A program made the position numbers and the translations under genes. The notes beneath the pieces were generated by a model. It saw only the letters and a program-made list of their open reading frames with translations, had not been told where the DNA came from and did no database searches. Positions 18,486-26,687 of a DNA stretch of 64,000 nt are shown here, piece after piece (within the stretch, counting starts at the first letter, position 1; each line of letters begins with the position of its first letter). Source of the DNA: Roseivivax jejudonensis (GTDB lineage Bacteria; Pseudomonadota; Alphaproteobacteria; Rhodobacterales; Rhodobacteraceae); the NCBI RefSeq assembly GCF_900172265.1, contig NZ_FWFK01000003.1, positions 372,001-436,000 of the forward strand. Direction: 5' to 3'.

Positions 18486-19221
18486 ACCCGACCGCCGTCA
18501 TACCGAATCCCCGCAACACGATCCCCACAAGGTAGGCGACCGTCGCGGCAGCCCCGCCGATCATCAGCGTCTCGAGGCTCGAGCGCCACCACGACCGTAG
18601 CGACCAGCGGCTCTTGAGCGCTCCGATCGTCGCGAAGACCAGCGCGGTCGCGAATATGGACGCACCGAAAGGCGTCGGCAGGCCGAGCACGAACGGCAGG
18701 AGCGGCACCGCCCCTGCCGCTGCGAACGCCGCGAAGGTCACGAGCGCCGCACTGCCCGCGCGCGGCTCCGCAAGGCTGCGGCCGTGTCCGTCGGTCAGCA
18801 GAAGGTCGATCCACGCCTCGCGGCGCCGGCTGATCGCGGCAACCACGTCGTCGAGGATCGGCCCGTCCAGCCCCTTCGCCGCGAGGATCCGCGCGAGGCG
18901 GCGGCGGGCGTGCTCCGGCGCATCGGCAATCCTCTGGCGTTCGAGGTCTCGAAGCCGCGCCGAGTCGTCGGCCTCCGCCCGCCGCGCAGAGTAGTTGCCC
19001 AGCGCCATCGACACCCCGTCCGCCAGGAGGTTGGCAAGGCCGAGGACCAGGATCACCGCCTGCGGCAGCCCGGCCCCCTGCACGCCCGCCACGACGGCAA
19101 AGGTGGTCACCGCCCCGTCTACGGCGCCGTAGACCGCGTCGCCGAGGTGCCCGGGATCGCGGCGGGCGGCGTCCTCTGGCACGTCGGCTCCGGAGTCGCC
19201 GCCGCCGATCGCTTCGCTCAT
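18484..19221 (-). CDS. VIT1/CCC1 family iron/manganese transporter
   Basis: A 245-residue inner-membrane protein of the vacuolar iron transporter (VIT1/CCC1) family. The first helix has the family pattern GDAVYGAVDGAVTTFAVVAG and the second LGLANLLADGVSMALGNYSA. A charged helical loop rich in Glu and Arg (residues ~80-135), which carries metal-binding residues in plant VIT1, separates these from three C-terminal helices. Its start overlaps the cytochrome c stop as ATGA, so it is the last gene of the usp-orf-cyt-vit operon. Bacterial members are thought to move Fe2+ or Mn2+; which metal is used here cannot be read from sequence. Confidence 0.85.
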   Translation of the reverse strand: MSEAIGGGDSGADVPEDAARRDPGHLGDAVYGAVDGAVTTFAVVAGVQGAGLPQAVILVLGLANLLADGVSMALGNYSARRAEADDSARLRDLERQRIADAPEHARRRLARILAAKGLDGPILDDVVAAISRRREAWIDLLLTDGHGRSLAEPRAGSAALVTFAAFAAAGAVPLLPFVLGLPTPFGASIFATALVFATIGALKSRWSLRSWWRSSLETLMIGGAAATVAYLVGIVLRGFGMTAVG

Positions 19222-19631
19222 TCAGTGGCCTGGATGCTTTCGATCCACGCGGTCAGGTCGGCGATCGACCGGCTCGTCACCACGGGCTGACCGCTGTCGG
19301 TCTTGCCGATCGCGACCTCGACATCGAAAAGCGGCCCGAAGACCGGCATGATGACCCCGTGACCGCGCACCTCGGCGCGCCCGTCGATCTGCTGCATCAC
19401 CTCCATCTCGGGAAAGGTGCCCCCGGCACGCGCGGTGAGGCCGGTCAGGTCCGCCGGCGGCACCGACAGCAGGTCGGCGAAATCGCCGTCACCGTGTCCG
19501 GCCGGTCCGTGACAGGACTCACAGAAGACGGAATAGACCGCCTGCCCCGCTTCGATCGAGGGCGGGTCGGTCGGTTCTTGAGCCCACGCCGGCGCGGCGA
19601 GGATCGCGAGGACAAGACATTCTGGGCGCAT
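19218..19631 (-). CDS. Periplasmic c-type cytochrome, single haem
   Basis: A 137-residue protein with a signal peptide (MRPECLVLAILAAPAWAQ) and one class I haem-binding motif CESCH near residue 40, followed by GPAGHGDGDFADLL. A Met-containing segment near MPVFGP would supply the sixth ligand. I chose ATG 19631, where AGAGG lies 7 bases upstream; an upstream start would add 13 residues in front of the signal. It is the third gene of an operon headed by a universal stress protein, and its control by an FNR-type promoter fits a role in low-oxygen electron transfer. The partner oxidase or reductase is not in the window. Confidence 0.87.
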   Translation of the reverse strand: MRPECLVLAILAAPAWAQEPTDPPSIEAGQAVYSVFCESCHGPAGHGDGDFADLLSVPPADLTGLTARAGGTFPEMEVMQQIDGRAEVRGHGVIMPVFGPLFDVEVAIGKTDSGQPVVTSRSIADLTAWIESIQATE

Positions 19632-19679
19632 TCTGAAACCTCTTCGAAGTTGGTGGCCACGGCCGGACACCGGGGCAGG

Positions 19680-19967
19680 TCACACCGGCCGCGGAAGACG
19701 AAGCACGATCCGGCGCAGGGTCGAAGTCTGCGTCCGGGCCGCGCCGAGATACGCGTTGCGCGCGACGTGCAGCGCCTCGATGGCGCGGGCCCGCTCCTCG
19801 TAGGCGCGGCGCACGCGCGACCCGGCATGCCCGGTGCGCCAGACGATGCGCATTTCGGTGTCCGGTACGAATGCCGTCGCGTGGCGAAGCGTGAGCTGCC
19901 ATCGCCGGTCGGCCTCGAGCCAGCGGCGATAGGCCTGCAGGTAGAGACGGCGAGCGGTGCGTGTCAC
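19680..19967 (-). CDS. Small basic protein of unknown function (95 aa)
   Basis: I do not recognise a family. The 95-residue product is strongly basic, rich in Arg, Ala, Leu and Trp, and predicted mostly helical, without a signal peptide or membrane segment. The start is GTG 19967, supported by a strong GGGAGG ending 7 bases upstream and by the position between the Usp gene (28-base gap) and the cytochrome c gene (48-base gap), all on the same strand. These features make it a real gene rather than a chance reading frame. Co-transcription under the FNR-type promoter suggests a role in low-oxygen adaptation, but no more can be said. Confidence 0.7.
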   Translation of the reverse strand: MTRTARRLYLQAYRRWLEADRRWQLTLRHATAFVPDTEMRIVWRTGHAGSRVRRAYEERARAIEALHVARNAYLGAARTQTSTLRRIVLRLPRPV

Positions 19968-19995
19968 GGTTGTTCCTCCCCTCTCGTGCGGCGCG

Positions 19996-20829
19996 TCATT
20001 TCGAGAACAGGACCGGGAGCGGACAGTCCGACAGAAGCTCCCGCGTCACGGCGCCGACGACGAAATCGTAGGCCCGGGAATGGCCGAAGGCCCCGGTGGC
20101 GATGAAGCTTGCGCCGATCTCGCGCGCCTCGCGCAGGATGATCGCCGCCGCGCCCTCGCCATCCGGTTCGCGGTGAGTGACCGTCACGGTCAGCCCGTGG
20201 CGCGCCAGCGCCGCGGCCACTTCGTTCATCGGGCCGTCGGCCAGGTCATGCGCGCTTCGGGCGCCGACGTTCAACAGCGTGACCTCCGCCCCCGGGTCCA
20301 GAAGCGGCACCGCGTCGAACGCGGCGCGGGCGGCCTCGCGCGTGCGGCTCCAGCCGATCAGCGCGCTTTGCCCGACATGTTCGAGCGTTTCGGAGGGCGG
20401 TACGAGCAGCACCGGCCGTCCCAGCCCACGGATCACCTGTTCATGCACGTCATCGATCTGGTGCACGTACTCGGTCGGCCGCGCGAGCAGCACGAGATCC
20501 GCGGCGCGGCCGGATTCCAGGATGCGCTCGGCGACAGTCTGGATGCCGCTCCTCACGAAGCGCCATTCGCCACGCACGTCCTCGGCCTTGACCGCGGCAT
20601 CGAACGCCGCGCGGATCTCGTCGGCGCGCGTGTCCTGCTGCCGGGTGATCTGGGCAATGACCTCGCCGGCCATGTAGCTTCCGAGTGCGGGGTAGTAGCG
20701 CGGATCGGAGCTGACGGCGACGCCGAGCAGATGCGCGTCGCGCAGACGCGCGAGAGTCGCGGCAGCGCGGCACAAGGGCTCCGGAGGCTCGACGGAGGTG
20801 AAAACGGCGGCGATCGTCTTGAGGGTCAT
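19996..20829 (-). CDS. Tandem universal stress protein (UspA family)
   Basis: A 277-residue cytoplasmic protein made of two Usp domains. The first (residues ~1-140) is degenerate and ends in a segment like RPVLLVPPSETLEHV. The second ends with the canonical nucleotide-binding pattern GAFGHSRAYDFVVGAVTREL followed by CPLPVLFSK. Two-domain Usp proteins of this size are common in oxygen-limited growth in Rhodobacterales. I chose ATG 20829 with GGAG 9 bases upstream. It is the first gene of a leftward four-gene operon, and upstream lies an ideal FNR box positioned for class II activation. Confidence 0.9.
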   Translation of the reverse strand: MTLKTIAAVFTSVEPPEPLCRAAATLARLRDAHLLGVAVSSDPRYYPALGSYMAGEVIAQITRQQDTRADEIRAAFDAAVKAEDVRGEWRFVRSGIQTVAERILESGRAADLVLLARPTEYVHQIDDVHEQVIRGLGRPVLLVPPSETLEHVGQSALIGWSRTREAARAAFDAVPLLDPGAEVTLLNVGARSAHDLADGPMNEVAAALARHGLTVTVTHREPDGEGAAAIILREAREIGASFIATGAFGHSRAYDFVVGAVTRELLSDCPLPVLFSK

Positions 20830-20853
20830 GCGACACATCTCCCTTCTGCGTTC

Positions 20854-20902
20854 GGGAGAGATTATGAGCGAAACCGCTGCGCCGATCCTTGATCCGCATC
20901 AA
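20854..20902 (-). promoter_or_regulatory. FNR/FnrL-dependent class II promoter of the Usp operon
   Basis: TTGATCCGCATCAA at 20889-20902 is a perfect match to the FNR consensus TTGAT-N4-ATCAA. On the minus strand a -10 element CATAAT (20866-20861) follows. A start about 7 bases further, near 20854, places the centre of the FNR box (20895.5) at -41.5, the standard class II activation position. The inferred leader to the ATG at 20829 is about 25 bases. Confidence 0.85.
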
Positions 20903-20984
20903 CACATGCGTAGACGCAGTGACGAGCGCACGCCGGGCAGAAATTCGCCCGGCGACGGAGGACCGCCACCGGGCGCGCGTGCCG

Positions 20985-22784
20985 TCACGACAGGTGATGC
21001 ACCTCCTGAAGACCGTAAACCGGCGTCTCGAGTCCCTCCATACGCGCCTTCAACTGCAGCGCGAGATAGAGCGAATAGTGCCGCGACTGGTGCAGATTGC
21101 CGCCGTGGAACCACAGGTTCGGCTGCTGGGTCGGCTTCCACATGTTGCGCTGTTCGCCCTCCCACGGGCCCGGATCCTTGGTGGTGTCGGACCCCAGGCC
21201 CCAGACCTTGCCGACCGTGTCGGCGACCTCCTGGCTGATGAGGTCGGCGGCCCAGCCATTCATGCTGCCGTAGCCGGTGGCCAGAACCACGAGGTCGGCC
21301 TCGAGCCGCGTGCCGTCGGAGAGCACGACGGCATTTTCCTCGAAGTGGTCGACCTGCCCTTTCGCAAGCTTTACCTCGCCGTCGATGATGAGCTGGCTCG
21401 CGCCCACGTCGATGTAGTAGCCCGATCCGCGGCGCAGATACTTCATGAACAGGCCCGAGCCGTCATCCCCCCAGTCGAGGTCGAAACCGGCCTTTTCCAG
21501 CCCCTCGTAGAACGCGGCGTCGCGCTCTCGCATCTGGTCGTAGAGCGGGATCTGGAACTCGTGCATGATCCGGTAGGGCAGCGAGGCGAAAATCATGTCC
21601 GCCTTCTCGGTGGTGATCCCGTTGGCGACCGCCTCTTCCGAGTAGAGCGCACCGAGACCGATCTCCATCAGGCTGTCCGAGCGCACGATATGCGTCGATG
21701 ACCGCTGCACCATCGTGACATCGGCTTCGGCCTCCCACAGCGCGGCACAGATATCGTGGGCCGAGTTGTTCGACCCGACGACGACAACCTTCTTGCCGGT
21801 CCAGGCATCCGGTCCCTCGTGTTCGGACGAATGCTGGATCGTGCCCTTGAAGCTGTCCATGCCGGGAAACTCGGGCATGTTGGCTTTGCCCGACATGCCC
21901 GTGGCGAGCACGAGCTGCGTGGGGTTCAGGGTGATCCGCTCGCCATCGCGGTTGACCTCGACAGTCCAGGTGCCCGACGCCGCGTCGAAGCTGGCGCGCT
22001 CGACCTCGGAGCGGGTCCAGTAGTTGATCTCCATGACCTTGGTGTACATCTCGAGCCAGTCGCCGATCTTGTCCTTCGGCGTGAAGACGGGCCAGTTGTC
22101 CGGGAACTTCAGATACGGCAGGTGGTCGTACCAGATCGGGTCATGCAGGCAGAGCGACTTGTACCGGCTGCGCCACTGGTCGCCGGGGCGGTCGTGCTTG
22201 TCGAGCACGATCGTCGGCACGCCGAGTTGCCGAAGGCGGGCGCCGAGCGCGATGCCGCCCTGCCCGCCGCCAACGATCACCGTGTAGGGCTGCGTCTCGT
22301 GCCCGAGCGCGGCTTCCTCGGCCTCCCGACGTTCCTTCCACGTCGCGCGGTGCTTGTCGGCGCCGTGCTCGGCGCCCATCGGTCGGCGCGTTCCCCGGTT
22401 CTCCTCGAAGCCCTTGAGCTCCTGCATCGCGGTCAGGAGCGTCCAGATCCTGTCGTCCTTGAGCCGCATCAGACCCCATCCGCGGCCGGCGCGCGTTTCG
22501 AACGTGATCCAGGCGGTGATGACCCCGCCGTCCTCGGCGGGGACCTCTCCGTCCTGGATCCGGAAATTGCCGGGGCGCGTGTGCGACAGCTGCTGCGTGA
22601 GCATGTCGGCAACGCCGTCCGGCCCCTCCACGGTCTTCAGGTTCCAGGTCACGGCGACAAGATCGCGCCAGTAGCTGTCAGTGGCGAACAGGGCCGTGAC
22701 GGCCGCCACGTCTCCGGCCTCCAGCGCCGCATTGAGACTGGCCAGCACCTCCTCCGTGCGGGTCGTCGCGGTCGAATCGAGCAT
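20985..22784 (-). CDS. Flavin-containing monooxygenase with N-terminal NTF2-like domain
   Basis: A 599-residue flavoprotein. Residues ~1-125 look like a SnoaL/NTF2-like domain (EVLASLNAALEAGDVAAVTA, FATDSYWRDLVA). The rest is a CzcO/FMO-type monooxygenase with the FAD-binding GGGQGGIALGARL (residues ~172-184), an FMO-like segment around SLCLHDPIWYDHLPYLKFP, the NADPH-binding VVVVGSNNSAHDICAAL, and a C-terminal VVLATGYGSMNGW. I chose ATG 22784, which has an AGAGGAGGAG tract ending 5 bases upstream; an upstream start would add 45 residues from outside the family. The gene lies 139 bases downstream of the AcoR-like regulator on the same strand and may be its target. The substrate is unknown; oxygenation of a ketone, amine or N-hydroxylation are all possible. 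Confidence 0.88.
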   Translation of the reverse strand: MLDSTATTRTEEVLASLNAALEAGDVAAVTALFATDSYWRDLVAVTWNLKTVEGPDGVADMLTQQLSHTRPGNFRIQDGEVPAEDGGVITAWITFETRAGRGWGLMRLKDDRIWTLLTAMQELKGFEENRGTRRPMGAEHGADKHRATWKERREAEEAALGHETQPYTVIVGGGQGGIALGARLRQLGVPTIVLDKHDRPGDQWRSRYKSLCLHDPIWYDHLPYLKFPDNWPVFTPKDKIGDWLEMYTKVMEINYWTRSEVERASFDAASGTWTVEVNRDGERITLNPTQLVLATGMSGKANMPEFPGMDSFKGTIQHSSEHEGPDAWTGKKVVVVGSNNSAHDICAALWEAEADVTMVQRSSTHIVRSDSLMEIGLGALYSEEAVANGITTEKADMIFASLPYRIMHEFQIPLYDQMRERDAAFYEGLEKAGFDLDWGDDGSGLFMKYLRRGSGYYIDVGASQLIIDGEVKLAKGQVDHFEENAVVLSDGTRLEADLVVLATGYGSMNGWAADLISQEVADTVGKVWGLGSDTTKDPGPWEGEQRNMWKPTQQPNLWFHGGNLHQSRHYSLYLALQLKARMEGLETPVYGLQEVHHLS

Positions 22785-22923
22785 CGGATCTCCTCCTCTG
22801 AGCGTCGTGCAGGTGAAATATCGCGGGCTCGTCCGGGGCCGATCCATCGCAACGGACGCGCGACCGTCGAAAAATCCGTTGCTGCAGCGCGGCATGTTGC
22901 GCGCGCAACGCCTGCGCAACGGG

Positions 22924-24657
22924 TCAGTGCGGCGGGTGGATCCCGGCCCGGCGCAGCCGTCGCAGGACCGTCGAGCGATTGACGCCGAGCCGCCGCGCGG
23001 CGCGCGACATGTTCCAGCCGCAGGCCTCCATCACCTGTTCGAGCGATCCCTCGCACTCGGGGCCGGCGCTGCCCGCCGCCGCGACCGGAACCGGCAGATC
23101 CGGCAGGTCGATCACGTGGCCCTCGCACAGCGCCAGCGCGACATCGATCACCTGCTCGAGCTCTCGCAGGTTGCCGTCCCACGTCCGCCCGAGAAGATCG
23201 GCCCGCGCGGCCGGCGACAGCCGCATGCCGTCGGGGGCGCGCTGTTTCAGGACGCGGTCGAGCAGCCAGCCGAGATCGCGCCGCGCCCGCAGCGGCGGCA
23301 GGTCGAGCGCCGCGCCCGCGAGCCGATGAAAGAGCGGCCGCGGCAGCGGCAGGTCGGCCGGTGCGAAACAGGTGGTCGCCACGGGCCGCAGGCACCCGCG
23401 CAGGTCCAGAAGCGCCGCCAGCGCGCCCGCCGTGTCCTCCGGCAGGTCCTCCACCCGGCGCAGCAGCAGGGTCGTCGATCCACTTACCGCGCTCGTGGCC
23501 GCCTGCAGCTCCGCAACGCCCAGGCCGGCACAGTCGAGCGACACGAGGCCGCTGGCGGATCCCGCGACATGGATCGCGCGCGCGAGCCGCGTCTTGCCGG
23601 TGCCGGTCTCGCCCGAGATCACCAGCGGAACACTGGTCCGCGCGAGCTTTGCCGCCTGATCCAGCACCCGCGTCATCGCCGCGTCCTCGCCGGCCAGGCC
23701 AGCGAGCGCCCCGCCCTTGCGGCCGTCGCGGAGGATCGTCCGGGGCGCCTGCGGCGCGATGGCGTGTCCGAACAGCGCGCCGCCGTCCTGCATCTCGATG
23801 ATCCGATCCTCCGTCGGGCGATCACGCATCAGGTCCGGCAGGTCGTCGACCGACAGGCCGAGCACATCGTCGATCCGCTGGCCGATGATCGGCCCGCCTT
23901 CGGGAAACAGTCGCCTCGCTGCCCGCGTGTAGCCCAGAACCCGGCCCGAACCATCCAGCCGGATCGCCGCCTCGGGATCGACATCCAGAAATTCGGGGCT
24001 GTTGGACAGTCGCAAGACCCAGTCGCGGCGACTCTCGGCCATGAGGTTGGCCATCTCGACGCGCCGCGCGGCATTGGTCACGAGGCTCATCGCGAGGTTC
24101 TGGCTCCGCTTCGGCGCGGGCGAGCGCAGAAGCGAGATGTCGAGCACCGCAGCCAAGCCGCCGATGCTGTCGAAGATCGGCGCCGCCGTGCAGCTGAGCG
24201 TCGTGTGCGCGTTGCCGAAATGATCATCCTGGTGAACGGTGACGGGCTCGCGGGTGACGATGCAGGCGCCGACGCCGCAGGTTCCCGCGAGGTCCTCGGA
24301 CCAGTTGGACCCCAGATAGAGCCCCGCCGCACGCAACTCGTCCACGAACAGGTCGTCGCCGAAGAAGTCGACGCAGATCCCCTGCGCGTCGGTCAGCAGA
24401 AGCACGTAGTTCTGGCCAGACACCTGCCGGAACAGGCTCTGGAGACTGGTGCGGGCCGCACCGATCATCCACTCCGCCTGCGCCCGGTGGTCGCGCAATT
24501 CGGTCTCGGTCACGATATGGGCCGGATCGTTCCGCATCGGATCCATGCCGTAGACCTCGACGCAGCGCCGCCAGGACGCGGACACGAAGCTGTCGCGCCC
24601 GGTCTGGGCGCCATCGAGAACCTGCTCGATCTCTGCGGCGTGCCGGAAATCCGCCAT
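22924..24657 (-). CDS. AcoR-like GAF regulator with a degenerate AAA+ domain
   Basis: A 577-residue regulator resembling acetoin-type AcoR proteins. It has an N-terminal helical/GAF sensory region (residues ~1-190, with GTCGVGACIVTREPVTVHQD), a PAS-like middle (~215-290), an AAA+ remnant (~325-500) and a FIS-type HTH at the C-terminus (NMSRAARRLGVNRSTVLRRL). Walker A is intact (GETGTGKT, 349-356). The segment that should hold the sigma-54 contact GAFTGA is missing, and where Walker B reads FLDE in the family it reads STTLLLRRVEDL. It therefore should not remodel sigma-54 holoenzyme. The start ATG 24657 has GGAGGAG upstream. The 194 bases between it and the preceding fad operon end show nothing recognisable. 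It probably controls the adjacent monooxygenase gene. Confidence 0.85.
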   Translation of the reverse strand: MADFRHAAEIEQVLDGAQTGRDSFVSASWRRCVEVYGMDPMRNDPAHIVTETELRDHRAQAEWMIGAARTSLQSLFRQVSGQNYVLLLTDAQGICVDFFGDDLFVDELRAAGLYLGSNWSEDLAGTCGVGACIVTREPVTVHQDDHFGNAHTTLSCTAAPIFDSIGGLAAVLDISLLRSPAPKRSQNLAMSLVTNAARRVEMANLMAESRRDWVLRLSNSPEFLDVDPEAAIRLDGSGRVLGYTRAARRLFPEGGPIIGQRIDDVLGLSVDDLPDLMRDRPTEDRIIEMQDGGALFGHAIAPQAPRTILRDGRKGGALAGLAGEDAAMTRVLDQAAKLARTSVPLVISGETGTGKTRLARAIHVAGSASGLVSLDCAGLGVAELQAATSAVSGSTTLLLRRVEDLPEDTAGALAALLDLRGCLRPVATTCFAPADLPLPRPLFHRLAGAALDLPPLRARRDLGWLLDRVLKQRAPDGMRLSPAARADLLGRTWDGNLRELEQVIDVALALCEGHVIDLPDLPVPVAAAGSAGPECEGSLEQVMEACGWNMSRAARRLGVNRSTVLRRLRRAGIHPPH

Positions 24658-24851
24658 CGTCGCTCTCCTCCCGGCGGGCAGGTTAGCACAACCGTGACGG
24701 TCCCCGGGAAACGACTTTCGTCGGACGCTGGCGGGTCTGCATCTTTCCGCTGGTATCGGACCCCGCCTGCCGGCAGCCGAATATCGCCGGACACAGGTGG
24801 CCGATACTGCCCCGGAGGCAGGAGATCAGGGAGACACGCCACGCACCGAGG

Positions 24852-26687
24852 TCAGCGCAGCGGACGGCTCTCCTCGAGCGCACCGGCCAGCGCGGCGGCC
24901 TTGAATGCCGACCGGATGTCTTCGGGCGGTTCGAACCCCATTCGTTCGAGCGCGGCCGCATGATGGCCGCGTTTCGACCACCCACGCCACGCCAGCCGCA
25001 TAAGGTCACGGCGCGATGCGCCGGCCGCCTTCAGCCTGGTCAGAGCCGGCAGGAGCCGGCGCTCCGTTTCGTCGAAGTCGGTCCCGAAGGGAAAGTCCGG
25101 CAGCGCGTCGGTGCGATACGGGCTCAGCCACGCGCTCAGCGTCTCGGGTGTGTTGGACCGTCGCGCCGGCGCAATCTCGTGATCTTTCCGGATCTTGCCG
25201 GCCGCCTTTGCCGTGTCGAGCAACTCGGCCTGAAAGCGGCTGTCCGCGATCTCGAGCAGAGCGGCAATCGACTCCGCGTCCGATTTCCCCCAGAGATCGG
25301 CGATCCCGTATTCGGTCACGATGATATCGCGCATGTGGCGCGGGATCGTCTCGTTCGCCTGCGTCCAGACGATGTTGCTTTCGGGGCCCGAACCGGTCTG
25401 CCGGGTGGCGGGCAGCGTGATGATCGATCGTCCGTCCGCAAGGGCATGGGCCTGCGCGACGAAATCGTTCTGGCCGCCGACCCCGCTGACCACCTGCCCG
25501 TCCGGCTTCGTATCGGACAGAGCGGCCCCGAGGAGCGTGACCTTCATCGTCGAGTTGACGAACCTTGCTTCGGTGCGCGCCACCCGCTTTCCGGTCTCGT
25601 CGCCAAGAAGCGTGTTCGTATGGCTCACCGGCGACATCGCGATCTTTGCGCGCCGCGCGGGGCCGAGATCGCGCAGCCGCGCGTAGAACGCCCGGCTTTC
25701 GACGAAGAAACCGGCATGGATCGCGGCGCCGTCGACCTCGCGTCGTATGATCCCGGCCTCGAACAGTTGCAAAAGCCCGTCGACCAGCATCTCGGTGACC
25801 GCGTACAGGCCCGCGTCGAAGGGCGCGTCCTCTCCGAACCCGTCGTCGGGAAACGGACAGGACGCGTGGATCGCTCGGATTTCGCCGCGGTCGCGGAGCA
25901 GCAGCGACCGGGCCACCGCGTCGCCAATGGCGCCGATACCGATCTGCAGCGTGCCGCCGTCGGGGATCAGCCGCGACACGTGCAGCCCGATCGCGTGCGC
26001 GGCGTCGTCCACCGGTTGCTTGACCGCCGAAAACAGCTCGAACGGCTCGGGCGGCTCGAAAAGAATGTCGGCCTCGGCCTTGGGAAACGCCGCGGCGCCC
26101 TGCATGAAGGGCAGTTGCGTGTTGGTCTCTCCGACGAAGAGCGCGTCGAGGCGGCCGTCGCGGCGCATCTCCATCAGGTCGGCGGTGATGTCAGGATTGC
26201 ACGAGACGCTCAACCGGTCGCCGTCCCGCGCCACGAGGTGCAGGATCAGGTTCGGTTTCTGGGCCAGCAGAACGTCGCGGGCATTGCTGTAATTGACCGA
26301 AACGTAATCCTGTTGTGCCGGCGCGACCCCGAGCCATCGGCCCGCCAGGAAAAAGAACTCGCGAACCTCGATATTGGCGGGCAGCGTTCCGTCGCGGATC
26401 ATCGCGGCGTAGTCGAACTGCGGATAGGCTCCGAACAGCCGGTCCATTGCGGGCTCGAGAAAACGCCGCTGCATGTCCGACGACGGGGTCGGCCTCTCGA
26501 GCGTGAGCGCGGTGAAGATCGACACGCGGATCTCCGGAGTGTCGCGCGCCAGCCGCGTCAGCGCGTTGACGAGCGTGACCGGCTTGCCGAGGCCGAGCGG
26601 CAGACCGACGCGGATGTCGGTGCCGAGCCGCGCGACGATCTCACGGGCGGTGGCGGCCGCATCGTCGAGGCAAGTCGGCTCACTCAA
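24852..26687 (-). CDS. Acetyl-CoA hydrolase/transferase family protein
   Basis: A 611-residue member of the acetyl-CoA hydrolase/CoA-transferase superfamily, recognised by the N-terminal RVGLPLGLGKPVTLVNAL, the central GIGAIGDAVARSLLLRD, and the C-terminal domain with VVSGVGGQNDFVAQAHAL and DIIVTEYGIADLWGKSD. Such proteins move CoA between acetyl-CoA and other acids or hydrolyse it. I placed the start at TTG 26687, which overlaps the stop of the upstream 3-hydroxyacyl-CoA dehydrogenase gene by 8 bases; no ATG fits, and the frame upstream is a shadow. It is the last gene of the fad operon, so it may recycle CoA or pass on acyl groups from beta-oxidation. The exact acceptor is unknown. Confidence 0.8.
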   Translation of the reverse strand: MSEPTCLDDAAATAREIVARLGTDIRVGLPLGLGKPVTLVNALTRLARDTPEIRVSIFTALTLERPTPSSDMQRRFLEPAMDRLFGAYPQFDYAAMIRDGTLPANIEVREFFFLAGRWLGVAPAQQDYVSVNYSNARDVLLAQKPNLILHLVARDGDRLSVSCNPDITADLMEMRRDGRLDALFVGETNTQLPFMQGAAAFPKAEADILFEPPEPFELFSAVKQPVDDAAHAIGLHVSRLIPDGGTLQIGIGAIGDAVARSLLLRDRGEIRAIHASCPFPDDGFGEDAPFDAGLYAVTEMLVDGLLQLFEAGIIRREVDGAAIHAGFFVESRAFYARLRDLGPARRAKIAMSPVSHTNTLLGDETGKRVARTEARFVNSTMKVTLLGAALSDTKPDGQVVSGVGGQNDFVAQAHALADGRSIITLPATRQTGSGPESNIVWTQANETIPRHMRDIIVTEYGIADLWGKSDAESIAALLEIADSRFQAELLDTAKAAGKIRKDHEIAPARRSNTPETLSAWLSPYRTDALPDFPFGTDFDETERRLLPALTRLKAAGASRRDLMRLAWRGWSKRGHHAAALERMGFEPPEDIRSAFKAAALAGALEESRPLR

